Positions 8,744-16,732 of a stretch of 55,693 nt of DNA are shown in pieces. Origin of the DNA: JAWOHX01 sp046484975 (GTDB lineage: Bacteria > Bacillota > Clostridia > DUPQ01); assembly GCA_046484975.1 (NCBI GenBank), contig JAWOHX010000045.1, positions 1 to 55,693 on the forward strand. Direction: 5' to 3'. Positions within the stretch are counted from its first letter, which is position 1; each line of letters starts with the position of its first letter. A program made the position numbers and the translations under genes. The notes below the pieces were generated by a model. It was not told where the DNA came from. It did not search any database and saw only the letters and a list, made by a program, of their open reading frames with translations.

Positions 8744-9504
8744 GGCTCATCTCCTTTTCTCATGAATCTATGCATCTCTTTTTGAATCTCCGGAATTTCC
8801 CGGGCGAGCATCTCCCCTTCTTCCTCGGACAGGCCCCGTTCCATGAGCATGTCAGGTCTGGCAAGGTATGTGGTGACCAGGCTTTGGAGATGACGGAACC
8901 TCTCGATTTCCCTGTGGTTGCCTGAAAGCAGGATCTCCGGGACCTGGCATTCGTTGAATGTCTCCGGACGGGTATACTGGGGATGCTCCAGAAGACCGGA
9001 GTAATGGGATTCACCTGTAACGGCCTCCTCGCTTGCAAGGACGCCTGGAAGAACCCTCACGATGGCATCCGTCAGGACCATGGCCGGGAGTTCCCCTCCT
9101 GTGAGCACATAGTCCCCGATGGAGATCTCCTCGTCCACGATGGCGTCCAGCGCCCTCTGGTCGATACCCTCGTAATGGCCGCAAAGCATGGTCAGGTTCT
9201 CATGGCGGGAAAGGTCCAGGACTTTCTTCTGGGTGAGCCTCTCCCCTTTTGCGGAAAGGTAGATGCAATGCTGCCCTTTTTCCAGGCTTTCAAAGGCGGA
9301 AAGCACCGGTTGGCAGGTCATGATCATGCCGCAGCCTCCCCCGTAGGGATAATCGTCCACCTTCTTGTGCTTGTTCTTGGAAAAATCTCTGATGTCAAGG
9401 CAGGTGAGTTCAATGAGCCCGTGGTCCACCGCCTTTTTAATCATGCTGGTGTTCAGCATCCCGAACATGTCCGGGAACAGGGTCAGGTAATTGAACCTAG
9501 TCAT
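8731..9504 (-). CDS. trmD: tRNA (guanine-37-N1)-methyltransferase
   Basis: SPOUT-class enzyme that methylates G37 next to the anticodon to prevent +1 frameshifting. The 257-residue protein has the N-terminal LTLFPDMF, the GGGCGMIMT segment, the SAM-binding knot LCGHYEGIDQR and the conserved SIGDYVLTGGELPAM. It overlaps rimM by 8 nt upstream and glyA by 13 nt downstream, so all three are likely coupled. The conventional neighbour rplS is absent from this position. Confidence 0.96.
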   Translation of the reverse strand: MTRFNYLTLFPDMFGMLNTSMIKKAVDHGLIELTCLDIRDFSKNKHKKVDDYPYGGGCGMIMTCQPVLSAFESLEKGQHCIYLSAKGERLTQKKVLDLSRHENLTMLCGHYEGIDQRALDAIVDEEISIGDYVLTGGELPAMVLTDAIVRVLPGVLASEEAVTGESHYSGLLEHPQYTRPETFNECQVPEILLSGNHREIERFRHLQSLVTTYLARPDMLMERGLSEEEGEMLAREIPEIQKEMHRFMRKGDEPCTD

Positions 9505-9994
9505 TTTCAGACAATCCTTTCAGCGGACAGACGTCGATCCTTCTGCCGGCTATGTCGACAAAACGGATGTATTCCCTCATGGCGGGAACCAGGATTTCCT
9601 TGTCCTTGCCCATGACATGGTAGACATCATTGCTTCCTGTGACGATGACATTTTCCACCCTGCCGATGAAAACGCCTTCCTCGTATACCTCACATCCGAT
9701 GATGTCCTCGATATAGTAGGTGTCTTCTTTCAGGGGCGCTGCGTTTTCCCTTGATATGGACAGGAACCTGCCTTTGAGTAATTCCGATTTTTCCCGGGTG
9801 TCTATTCCTTTGAATTTCATGATGATCCTGTCTTTCGAAGGCTTCATCCACTCTACAAGAAGACACTGTTCCCCCATATGGAAAAACTCCTGTCTCTTCA
9901 GGTTGTCCAGGTCATCGGTGATTGGGAGGACTTTGACCGCCCCCTGAAGGCCATGGACATCCGTAATCCTGCCGATCTCGAAAAATTGCTTCAT
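9497..9994 (-). CDS. rimM: 16S rRNA processing protein RimM
   Basis: Assists maturation of the 30S head around S19. The protein (165 residues from the ATG) has the RimM beta-barrel N-terminus (IGRITDVHGLQGAVKVLP) and a C-terminal PRC-barrel (YIEDIIGCEVY...DVYHVMGKDKEILVPA). A TTG at 10000 that overlaps the khpA stop is an alternative start two codons upstream; the ATG at 9994 is preferred, though its Shine-Dalgarno (GGAAA) is weak. It sits between khpA and trmD in the standard order. Confidence 0.93.
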   Translation of the reverse strand: MKQFFEIGRITDVHGLQGAVKVLPITDDLDNLKRQEFFHMGEQCLLVEWMKPSKDRIIMKFKGIDTREKSELLKGRFLSISRENAAPLKEDTYYIEDIIGCEVYEEGVFIGRVENVIVTGSNDVYHVMGKDKEILVPAMREYIRFVDIAGRRIDVCPLKGLSEND

Positions 9995-9996
9995 CT

Positions 9997-10227
9997 TCAA
10001 ATTATTTCCACATTCACCTTCGTGTTCGTCTTTATGGCCGAAGCCTTGATCAGGGTGCGGAGAGACTTCGCGATTCTGCCGTTCCTTCCGATGACCTTGC
10101 CCATGTCTTCCTGCGCCACCTTGAGTTCAAGGGTGATGCTGCCGTCCTCCTCGGATTTTTCATGGACAAACACCTCGTCGGGGTTGTCCACAAGGGCCTT
10201 GGCGACCATTTCAAGCAAGTCTTTCAT
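9997..10227 (-). CDS. khpA: KH-domain RNA-binding protein KhpA
   Basis: A 76-residue single KH domain with the GxxG loop (GRNG) inside VIGRNGRIAKSLRTL. KhpA usually pairs with KhpB/Jag and binds many RNAs. In several Bacillota the pair affects cell division and elongation. Position between rpsP and rimM is the conserved one. The stop overlaps the region of the rimM start. Confidence 0.92.
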   Translation of the reverse strand: MKDLLEMVAKALVDNPDEVFVHEKSEEDGSITLELKVAQEDMGKVIGRNGRIAKSLRTLIKASAIKTNTKVNVEII

Positions 10228-10239
10228 TATGTGCCTCCA

Positions 10240-10482
10240 TCATTGGATGACGCCGTTTTTTTTCAAAAGGGCTCGCACGGTATCTGTGCACTGGGCGCCA
10301 TCAGCAATCCATTTTTTCACCCGGTCCCCATCGACGCTGAACCTGGTGGGTTCCACTGTCGGGTCATATACACCAATTTCCTCGATAAATTTACCGTCCC
10401 TGGGTGACCTTGAATCCGAGACGACAATCCTGTAAAAAGGTTTTTTCTTGGCCCCGATTCTTTTCAATCTGATTTTTACCAT
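10240..10482 (-). CDS. rpsP: Ribosomal protein bS16
   Basis: An 80-residue small-subunit protein with the typical bS16 start (VKIRLKRIGAKKKPFYRIVVSDSRSPRDG) and KKNG-containing C-terminus. A strong AGGAGG lies eight nucleotides before the ATG. It lies 22 nt after ffh and leads the khpA-rimM-trmD block. Confidence 0.97.
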   Translation of the reverse strand: MVKIRLKRIGAKKKPFYRIVVSDSRSPRDGKFIEEIGVYDPTVEPTRFSVDGDRVKKWIADGAQCTDTVRALLKKNGVIQ

Positions 10483-10504
10483 TTTTTTATTACCTCCTAC
10501 CTAT

Positions 10505-11830
10505 TTAAAAAGGCATCTTGAAACCCTTCATGGATTTGGGTTTCTTGCCTTTCATGGTCTTGAAGAGTCGTTTCATGTTGTCAAAATCCGACAGCAGCTT
10601 GTTGACCGACTGGACGGAAGTCCCGCTGCCAGCGGCGATGCGCTTTCTTCTCCTGGCGTCCAGGATGGAAGGATTCCTTCTCTCCCGGGGAGTCATGGAC
10701 TGGATGATGGCTTTGGAGCGGACCATGTTTTTTTCATCCACCTTCATCCCCTTCATGTTCATCCCGGGGATCATGCCGAGCAGGTCTTCCAACGGCCCCA
10801 TTTTTCGGAGCTGTTCCAGCTGTTCCAGGAAATCCTCCAGCGTGAAGGACTGGATGTTGAGCTTTTTTTCCATCTCTCCGGCCTGGCGGAGGTCTGCGGC
10901 TTCACTGGCTTTCTCGATCAGGGAGAGGACATCCCCCATGCCCAGGATCCTGGATGCCATTCTTTCGGGATGGAAGGTTTCAAGGTCATTGGGCTTTTCG
11001 CCGACACAGGCGAACTTGACGGGCTTACCTGTGACTTTCTTGACGGACAATGCCGCTCCTCCCCTGGTGTCCCCGTCCAGCTTGGTCAGAATGATGCCGG
11101 AAAGATCAAGCAGTCCATTGAAACTCTCAGCCACCTGTACCGCATCCTGCCCTGTCATGGAATCCACCACCAGAAGGATCTCATCCGGGGAAACCGCCTT
11201 TTTGAGGTCATGAAGCTCGGCCATGAGGCCTTCGTCGATGTGAAGCCTTCCGGCGGTGTCCAACAGCAAGACATCGAACATGCTCTTCCTGGCATGGGCA
11301 AGGGCTTTTCCTGCAATGACCGGGACTGACGTTTCTCCGTCCGCAACAAAAACCTCGGTGCCTGTCTGTTTCCCGAGGGAGACCAGCTGTAAGACGGCGG
11401 CAGGCCTGTGTATGTCACATGCTGCCATCAGGACCTTTTTGCCGTTTTTCTGAAGATGAAGGGCAAGCTTGGCACATGTGGTGGTTTTGCCCGATCCCTG
11501 GAGTCCGCAAAGCATATATACGGAAGGGGCTTTGGGGGCGACAATGAGGCCTTCCGCCTTGCCTCCGAGCAAATCAACAAGCTGGTCATGTACAATCTTG
11601 ACCACCTGGTGTCCCGGTGTCAGGCTGTCCATGACATCCTGTCCTTTCGCTTTCTCCGAAAGTCCGGCGACAAAATCCTTGACCACTTTGTAATGCACAT
11701 CCGCTTCCAGAAGTGCCAGCCTGATTTCCCTGGACATTTCCCGGATGTCTTTCTCGCCGATCCGGGCCTGTCCTTTCATTTTTCTGATGATGCCTTCCAG
11801 TTTTCCTGTAAGGCCTTCGAAAGCCGCCAT
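10505..11830 (-). CDS. ffh: Signal recognition particle GTPase Ffh
   Basis: SRP54 homologue that binds 4.5S RNA and signal peptides and docks with FtsY. The 441-residue protein shows the N-domain, the NG GTPase domain with GLQGSGKTT, DTAGR and TKLDGD motifs, and the Met-rich M domain (LLGMIPGMNMKGMK, then SMTPRERRNPSIL and RRKRIAAGSGTS). An upstream GTG at 11860 would lie inside ylxM. The ATG at 11830 follows the ylxM stop by two bases and has GAAAGG upstream, so it is the likely start. No SRP RNA gene is seen in the window. Confidence 0.96.
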   Translation of the reverse strand: MAAFEGLTGKLEGIIRKMKGQARIGEKDIREMSREIRLALLEADVHYKVVKDFVAGLSEKAKGQDVMDSLTPGHQVVKIVHDQLVDLLGGKAEGLIVAPKAPSVYMLCGLQGSGKTTTCAKLALHLQKNGKKVLMAACDIHRPAAVLQLVSLGKQTGTEVFVADGETSVPVIAGKALAHARKSMFDVLLLDTAGRLHIDEGLMAELHDLKKAVSPDEILLVVDSMTGQDAVQVAESFNGLLDLSGIILTKLDGDTRGGAALSVKKVTGKPVKFACVGEKPNDLETFHPERMASRILGMGDVLSLIEKASEAADLRQAGEMEKKLNIQSFTLEDFLEQLEQLRKMGPLEDLLGMIPGMNMKGMKVDEKNMVRSKAIIQSMTPRERRNPSILDARRRKRIAAGSGTSVQSVNKLLSDFDNMKRLFKTMKGKKPKSMKGFKMPF

Positions 11831-11832
11831 GT

Positions 11833-12153
11833 TTACCTTTCCGTCATCCGTTGAATGCACTGTCCGGCTCCGGCTGCATCACCGGCTGCCAGGTATTTGA
11901 GGGCCTTTGCCCCAAGCGCCCGGGTTTCCATGAGGCTGCTGTACAATCCAAGCTTTTCCTCGTATCCGACAAGCTGCCTCCTTGCCCTGCTGACATAATC
12001 GTAGACCCCCTGGCGGCTGATTCGCAGTTGTTCTGAAATCTCGCCCAGGGACAGGTCATAATTGACATGCAGGTCAATGATGTTGTATTGCTTTTTCGTC
12101 AGGAGACTGCCATATAGGTCGAACAGCATCCCAAGCATGATTTTATCTGTCAT
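11833..12153 (-). CDS. ylxM: YlxM-family SRP-associated HTH protein (UPF0122)
   Basis: A 106-residue protein of the YlxM family with a sigma-70 region-4-like helix-turn-helix: YDLSLGEISEQLRISRQGVYDYVSRARRQL. YlxM proteins are encoded with ffh in most Bacillota and bind or stimulate the SRP GTPase in characterised cases. It is the first gene of the operon, 32 nt from the -10 of a strong promoter, and it ends two nucleotides before ffh. Confidence 0.93.
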   Translation of the reverse strand: MTDKIMLGMLFDLYGSLLTKKQYNIIDLHVNYDLSLGEISEQLRISRQGVYDYVSRARRQLVGYEEKLGLYSSLMETRALGAKALKYLAAGDAAGAGQCIQRMTER

Positions 12154-12184
12154 GTGCCACCTGTAAAGGTATTTACCTTGTCAC

Positions 12185-12214
12185 ATAATACATGAAAGAA
12201 CTGAGACATGTCAA
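12185..12214 (-). promoter_or_regulatory. Strong sigma-A promoter of the ylxM-ffh operon
   Basis: On the minus strand TTGACA (12214-12209) and TATTAT (12190-12185) with an 18 nt spacer. It starts just after the terminator of the upstream LysM gene and drives the long translation/targeting operon. Confidence 0.75.
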
Positions 12215-12243
12215 GAAAAAAGTTCCCTTCCGGGAACTTTTTC
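12215..12243 (-). terminator. Intrinsic terminator after the PP2C/LysM gene
   Basis: AAGTTCCC-GGAA-GGGAACTT stem-loop followed by a T run on the minus strand, right after the stop codon at 12248 and just before the ylxM promoter. Confidence 0.85.
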
Positions 12244-12247
12244 TGTT

Positions 12248-13549
12248 TTAATTATCCCCTACGTTGAGGAACGGGATCTTGATGACCTGCCCTACCCTGA
12301 TGCTGTTGGGATTGGTGATGTCCTCATTGAACCCGACAATCTCGTCAACATATTCCGATGTGCCGTAGAACATGATGCTGATCCTGGCCAGGGTGTCCCC
12401 GCTCTGTACGGTGTATTCCCTGAAAAGGGGCGTCTCAGTGGGTTCCGGCGTGGGTTCCGGTGTGGGTTCCGGCGTGGGTTCCGGTGTGGGTGTGGGTTGC
12501 ACGGTGGCGGTGGGGGTCGGAGTGGGGGCCGGGGTTTCCACCACCTTGTCATTGAATATCATTGTCAGCAGATGGTACATCCCATAAATGATTCCTGCCA
12601 TCAAGGCCAGGACGATGACAATGCTCACCAGTCTTTTCAGATAGATGTTCATCCTCCTGCGGATTCTGGCGGGTTTTTGTATGTTGGCGAAAACGGACTT
12701 CCTTGCCTCGTTCTGGTCCTTCATCTTCGCGGACATCTCCCTGTCCGCCACATCGCTGATGAACAGGCCCTTGGCTGCGGTGTCCCCGAGCTTGTGCTGA
12801 AGTTCGGTCTCCAGGACCTTCATCACGATGACGACGATGTTGTCCGTCACGGATTTTGCATTGGCCTGCCCGATGAGTCTCCATGCGTTCTCGTCGGATG
12901 TCAGCTGGGGATCCAGGGAATCAGAAACAAATTCCTGGTCCAGGATGGCATTGACATTGGAGGAGCAAATCAGAATCATGTCATTCTTCAGCAACTTGCC
13001 GATGTCATGCTTGCGCACGGCTTTCTCCGATGGGGAATACTTTTCTGAAGTCTGTTCACCGGCATCATCCCCATCATCAGTGGGCGGAAAAACATTGAGC
13101 ACCATATCGGTGCTGACATAATATGCGGAATGGGGCTGGTTGGAAATCAGGCTTGCATGCCCGTCGGAAATCAGGACGCCTGAGAACAGCTTGTCCTGGG
13201 CGAATTGCTTCTCATCCATCCCTTGGACTCCGAAGAGGAAATCATATGTGCCTTTGATGCAGTTCTCAAAACCGGTGGCCTTTTCGTTAAAACCCTGCAT
13301 GTCATGGATCTTCTTATGGTAGCGCTTGAGTTCCTTCATGGCGGATATGAATGTCTGGCTCTGATCAATGACGGATTCCATGTTCTCGCTCAATGCATAA
13401 ATGAAATCGCTGTCGGTGAGGTCGTTGGTGACCTGGACATTGTCAATTTTCTCCGTGTTGCCGATTCTGCCATTTATATAGAAGCCTATTTTCGTGCTTT
13501 TAACTCTGTCGAAAGTGACGCAGGTTACGCTCAAAGTAGTTTTAGACAT
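12248..13549 (-). CDS. Membrane protein: degenerate PP2C-like domain, TM helix, Thr/Pro linker, LysM domain
   Basis: Four parts are visible in the 433 residues. Residues 1-245 follow the PP2C/SpoIIE-like phosphatase layout: DSDFIYALSENMES in place of the metal-binding ADGMGG segment, NDMILICSSNVNAIL in place of LLCSDGL, and VTDNIVVIVMKV matching the final DNIT strand. Two of the usual metal-binding Asp positions are changed, so catalysis is doubtful. A single transmembrane helix spans about 307-331, preceded by a basic stretch (RIRRRMNIYLKR), placing the PP2C-like part in the cytoplasm. A PEPT-repeat linker (337-375) leads to a LysM domain (YTVQSGDTLARISIMFYG...IRVGQVIKIP), which binds peptidoglycan outside. 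It is the last gene after coaE, with its own likely promoter. The domain order looks like a wall-tethered pseudophosphatase. I know no named family for it. Confidence 0.75.
   Translation of the reverse strand: MSKTTLSVTCVTFDRVKSTKIGFYINGRIGNTEKIDNVQVTNDLTDSDFIYALSENMESVIDQSQTFISAMKELKRYHKKIHDMQGFNEKATGFENCIKGTYDFLFGVQGMDEKQFAQDKLFSGVLISDGHASLISNQPHSAYYVSTDMVLNVFPPTDDGDDAGEQTSEKYSPSEKAVRKHDIGKLLKNDMILICSSNVNAILDQEFVSDSLDPQLTSDENAWRLIGQANAKSVTDNIVVIVMKVLETELQHKLGDTAAKGLFISDVADREMSAKMKDQNEARKSVFANIQKPARIRRRMNIYLKRLVSIVIVLALMAGIIYGMYHLLTMIFNDKVVETPAPTPTPTATVQPTPTPEPTPEPTPEPTPEPTETPLFREYTVQSGDTLARISIMFYGTSEYVDEIVGFNEDITNPNSIRVGQVIKIPFLNVGDN
12438..12485. repeat. Four 12-nt tandem units coding for the PEPT linker
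   Basis: On the plus strand the unit GTGGGTTCCGGC (last base C or T) occurs four times in a row; on the coding strand each unit gives Pro-Glu-Pro-Thr. Such repeats can change copy number and so alter the length of the extracellular linker. Confidence 0.9.
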
Positions 13550-13575
13550 GGATCAACCCTCCTTCAGTTATTCAT

Positions 13576-13604
13576 ATATTAACATATAAAGTCAGCTAAG
13601 ACAA
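13576..13604 (-). promoter_or_regulatory. Probable promoter for the PP2C/LysM gene
   Basis: Minus strand TTGTCT (13604-13599), 17 nt, TAATAT (13581-13576), just after the coaE stop and ~27 nt before the ATG, with a GGAGGG Shine-Dalgarno between. This would let the gene be expressed apart from polA-coaE. Confidence 0.5.
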
Positions 13605-14177
13605 TTATAAAAAACTGAATGAAAACAAATGTGCAAGAGCCTGTTCCATGTCGTGAAGGGTCATGTTTGAAGTATGTACAATGACATCGCCGCAGGCCAT
13701 GTATTCTTCCCTGGACATTTGGATGTCGATGCGTTTCCTGGCCTCCTCTTCTCCGATGCCTTTTATTTTCATGAGCCTTTCCAGCTGTTTCCCGTATGTG
13801 CAGTCCATCACCAGGACCCTGTCGCACAGGTCGAGGAACCCCTCCCTGACGGGGATGGGAACATCCAGGACGAAATGCTTTTCCGGATGCTGCGCCAGCC
13901 TGTCCTTGATCTCAGCGATGACATACTTATGTGTGATCTCATTCAACATGCCCACCTGGATGGCACCGCCAAACAGCAGGCGGGACAGCACCCGGGTGTC
14001 GAAGGTCCCGAAAGCCTCCTTCAGTTCAGACCTGAGACCGTCCGCTGTCTGAAGGAGCTCGTGATAAACCGCATCGGCATCCACGACCTCGTATCCCCTG
14101 CCACCAATGAACCGGGTTGCGGATGTCTTTCCAGAGCTGATTCTTCCTGTCACACCCAGGATTCTATTTGGTTTCAT
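13605..14177 (-). CDS. coaE: Dephospho-CoA kinase
   Basis: Last step of CoA synthesis: ATP-dependent phosphorylation of dephospho-CoA. From the ATG at 14177 the protein has 190 residues. It has the P-loop GVTGRISSGKTS, the VDADAVYHELL segment, a DVPIP catalytic-site strand where many members read D(I/V)PLL, and the RxxxQMSREE-type lid (RIDIQMSREE). The second Gly-rich loop and length are normal. The start lies inside the last 14 nt of polA with GGAG upstream, so it is coupled to polA, the arrangement often seen in Bacillota (polA-coaE). Confidence 0.9.
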   Translation of the reverse strand: MKPNRILGVTGRISSGKTSATRFIGGRGYEVVDADAVYHELLQTADGLRSELKEAFGTFDTRVLSRLLFGGAIQVGMLNEITHKYVIAEIKDRLAQHPEKHFVLDVPIPVREGFLDLCDRVLVMDCTYGKQLERLMKIKGIGEEEARKRIDIQMSREEYMACGDVIVHTSNMTLHDMEQALAHLFSFSFL

Positions 14178-16704
14178 ATAGTGAAACTCCTGTTCCGATA
14201 TCAATTTTCAGGGGTACCGTGATGTCCGGGATGTCCGTCATGCATTCCCGGACCATGTCCTTGATCCTGGCCACCTCGTCCTCATGCGTCTCGATGACAA
14301 GCTCGTCATGGACCTGGAGAATCAACCTCGACTGCATCCCTTTTTCCTTCAGCGTACGGAAAACCTTCACCATGGCGTATTTGATGATGTCCGCGGCACT
14401 CCCCTGCAGGGGGGCGTTCATGGCAATCCGTCTGCCGAACTCCCGCACATTGTAGTCCTTGGAGTGGAATTCCGGAATATACCGCCTTCTGTTGAATATT
14501 GTTTTTGCATACCCATGCTTTCTGGCGGATTCCACAACCTCATCCATGTACCGCCTGACCCCGGGGTATTTGGCGAAATACTCCTCGATGTATCTCTGGG
14601 CCAGTTTGATGGGGATGCCCAGATCCTCTGAGAGACCATAATCAGAGATTCCGTAGACAATGCCGAAATTCACGGCCTTTGCAGCTCTTCTCATGTCCGG
14701 GGTCACCATCCTTGGATCGATGTCGAACACCTTGGCAGCCGTATCGGCATGGATGTCTCCGTTGGTTGAGAAGGCATTCAGCATTGCCTTGTCCCCGGAT
14801 AATTGGGCAAGAAGACGGAGCTCGATCTGGGAGTAGTCGGCGGCAAGCAGAAGGAATCCCGGGGTTTGTGGGATGAAGGCCCTGCGGATTTCCCTGCCCA
14901 GTTCGGTGCGAATGGGAATGTTTTGCATGTTCGGCTCCACACTGCTGATTCTTCCCGTGGCGGTCACTGTCTGCTTGAACACTGAATGGATCCTGCCGTC
15001 TGCAGCGATTTTCTCAAAGAGTCCGTCTGCATAGGTGCTTTTGAGTTTGGCAAGTTTTCTGTATTCCAGGATCAGGCTGGCCACATGGTGCTTCTTGGAA
15101 AGCTTCTCCAGGACATCGGAAGAGGTGGAATAGCCGGTCTTTGTCTTCTTGTATGCAGGAATTTGCATTTCCTCAAACAGGACGACACCCAGTTGCTTGG
15201 GGGAATTGAGATTGAATTCCTTTTTGCAGATGAAGAAGATCTCCCCGGAGACCTGGTCTATCTTTCCATTCAGAAGTTGGGAGAAACCAAGCAGGAACTC
15301 CTTGTCTGCTCGGAATCCAATGAATTCCATATAGGCAAGGACTTCGATGAGAGGCAGTTCGACATGCTCCATCAGGAAAAGCATGTCCGCCTCGCGGATT
15401 TTTCCCATGAGGACGGGACGGAGATGGTAGATCATGAGAGGATCCAGGTCATGCTGCTCCGGGTTCTCGAAGAATACCCCCGCATGGGTTTCAAAAAGGT
15501 CCGTCAGAGGATATTCATCCCTGGATGCATCCAGAAGATAGGCGCAGGTGGCGCTGTCGAAGGCGACCGGGGGCACATCGATGCCATGGTGCATCAGATG
15601 AAGCATGAAGTCCTTGAGATAATGACCGGAGATGCTCTTAGCCTTTTCCATGAGGGCCCGGATGCCGGCGCTGGCAAAGCCTTCCGCCAGATGGCGGACG
15701 ACAATGCCGTCCGTTGTGTAACGAAAAACGCCTTCGATGAAGGAGACATACAGGTCATCTGCAAAGACCAAATCCTCCATCCTGCTGACAATCTCACACC
15801 TGTGGTCCGCCAGCTTTCCCCGGTTGTTTTTCAAACCGTATCTCGATATGAAGGAGTGGAATTCCAGTTTTTCGAACAGACCCAGCAGGGTTTCCGTGTC
15901 GAAATCCTTTTCCTTGTAACCAGCAATGTCATCCAGGCCATCCATTCCGCATTGGATGCGGGCGAGCCGAAGGCTCAGAAAGGCGTTATCCTTGTCCCGA
16001 AGCAGTTTTTCACGTAGGGCGGGTTTGGAGATCGAGTCCAGGTGATCATAAATGCCATGGAGGTCCGAATGGGTGCTGACCAGTTCAAGGGCGGTCTTTT
16101 CCCCGATTCCTTTGACACCGGGGATATTGTCGGACGCATCCCCCATCAAGGCTTTCACATGAACATATTGTTCCGGAGAAATCCCGAATTCCTCACGGAA
16201 ACTGGCAGGCGTGTATTCTTTTTCAACGGATTTTCCCTTCTGCACGGTGGGAATGACGACGGTGCAGTGTTCGGATACCAGCTGAAGCATGTCCCGGTCA
16301 CCCGTGACCACGATGCATTGGAGACCCTTGTCCTTTGACTTGCAGGCCAGAGTGCCAAGGATGTCATCTGCTTCGTAGCCTTCCTGCTCCAGGATGCTGA
16401 TGTTCATGGCGGACAGGATTTCCTTGAGAACGGGAAACTGGGAGGCCAGCTCCTCCGGCATGGGTTTTCGCCCTGCCTTGTATTCCTTGAAAAAATCATG
16501 CCTGAAGGTGGGTTTCTTCATGTCAAAGGCAATGGCGATGTAAGCAGGGTCGAGAGAACGGATGAACTTGTCCAGTATGTTCATGAAACCAAAGATCGCA
16601 TTGGTATAGATACCATCGCTCGTCTGGAGCATGTTTGCTCCGGAAAGGCCATAATATGCCCTGTTCAGTATGCTGTTGCCGTCCAACAGTAGGAACTTGT
16701 TCAT
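14164..16704 (-). CDS. polA: DNA polymerase I
   Basis: The 846-residue protein has an N-terminal 5'-3' exonuclease/flap domain (LLLDGNSILNRAYYGL, EGYEADDILGTLA, VTGDRDMLQL, IPGVKGIGEKTALEL), a central 3'-5' exonuclease-like domain, and a family A polymerase domain with motif A DYSQIELRLLAQLSGD, motif B RRAAKAVNFGIVYGISDYGL and motif C QVHDELVIE. In the central domain the acidic DxE at the start of the proofreading site is absent (the strand reads DDLYVSFIEG), so proofreading is probably lost, as in Bacillus-type Pol I. A TTG 15 codons upstream is possible, but the ATG at 16704 gives the family N-terminus. Its Shine-Dalgarno is weak. It follows the anti-sigma gene by 28 nt. Confidence 0.95.
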   Translation of the reverse strand: MNKFLLLDGNSILNRAYYGLSGANMLQTSDGIYTNAIFGFMNILDKFIRSLDPAYIAIAFDMKKPTFRHDFFKEYKAGRKPMPEELASQFPVLKEILSAMNISILEQEGYEADDILGTLACKSKDKGLQCIVVTGDRDMLQLVSEHCTVVIPTVQKGKSVEKEYTPASFREEFGISPEQYVHVKALMGDASDNIPGVKGIGEKTALELVSTHSDLHGIYDHLDSISKPALREKLLRDKDNAFLSLRLARIQCGMDGLDDIAGYKEKDFDTETLLGLFEKLEFHSFISRYGLKNNRGKLADHRCEIVSRMEDLVFADDLYVSFIEGVFRYTTDGIVVRHLAEGFASAGIRALMEKAKSISGHYLKDFMLHLMHHGIDVPPVAFDSATCAYLLDASRDEYPLTDLFETHAGVFFENPEQHDLDPLMIYHLRPVLMGKIREADMLFLMEHVELPLIEVLAYMEFIGFRADKEFLLGFSQLLNGKIDQVSGEIFFICKKEFNLNSPKQLGVVLFEEMQIPAYKKTKTGYSTSSDVLEKLSKKHHVASLILEYRKLAKLKSTYADGLFEKIAADGRIHSVFKQTVTATGRISSVEPNMQNIPIRTELGREIRRAFIPQTPGFLLLAADYSQIELRLLAQLSGDKAMLNAFSTNGDIHADTAAKVFDIDPRMVTPDMRRAAKAVNFGIVYGISDYGLSEDLGIPIKLAQRYIEEYFAKYPGVRRYMDEVVESARKHGYAKTIFNRRRYIPEFHSKDYNVREFGRRIAMNAPLQGSAADIIKYAMVKVFRTLKEKGMQSRLILQVHDELVIETHEDEVARIKDMVRECMTDIPDITVPLKIDIGTGVSLYETK

Positions 16705-16732
16705 GCAGTCACCGGTTCTGTTATCTATCTGC

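Noticed and set aside
10448..11329. 293-codon open frame on plus opposite ffh
   Set aside because: Antisense to the clear Ffh GTPase and M domain; no domain of its own.
12438..12485. Short tandem repeats considered as a CRISPR array
   Set aside because: Units are 12 nt without spacers and lie in frame in a coding linker.
14986..16017. 343-codon open frame on plus inside polA
   Set aside because: It is antisense to the well-conserved polymerase I gene, has no recognisable domain and no Shine-Dalgarno; it reflects codon bias of polA.
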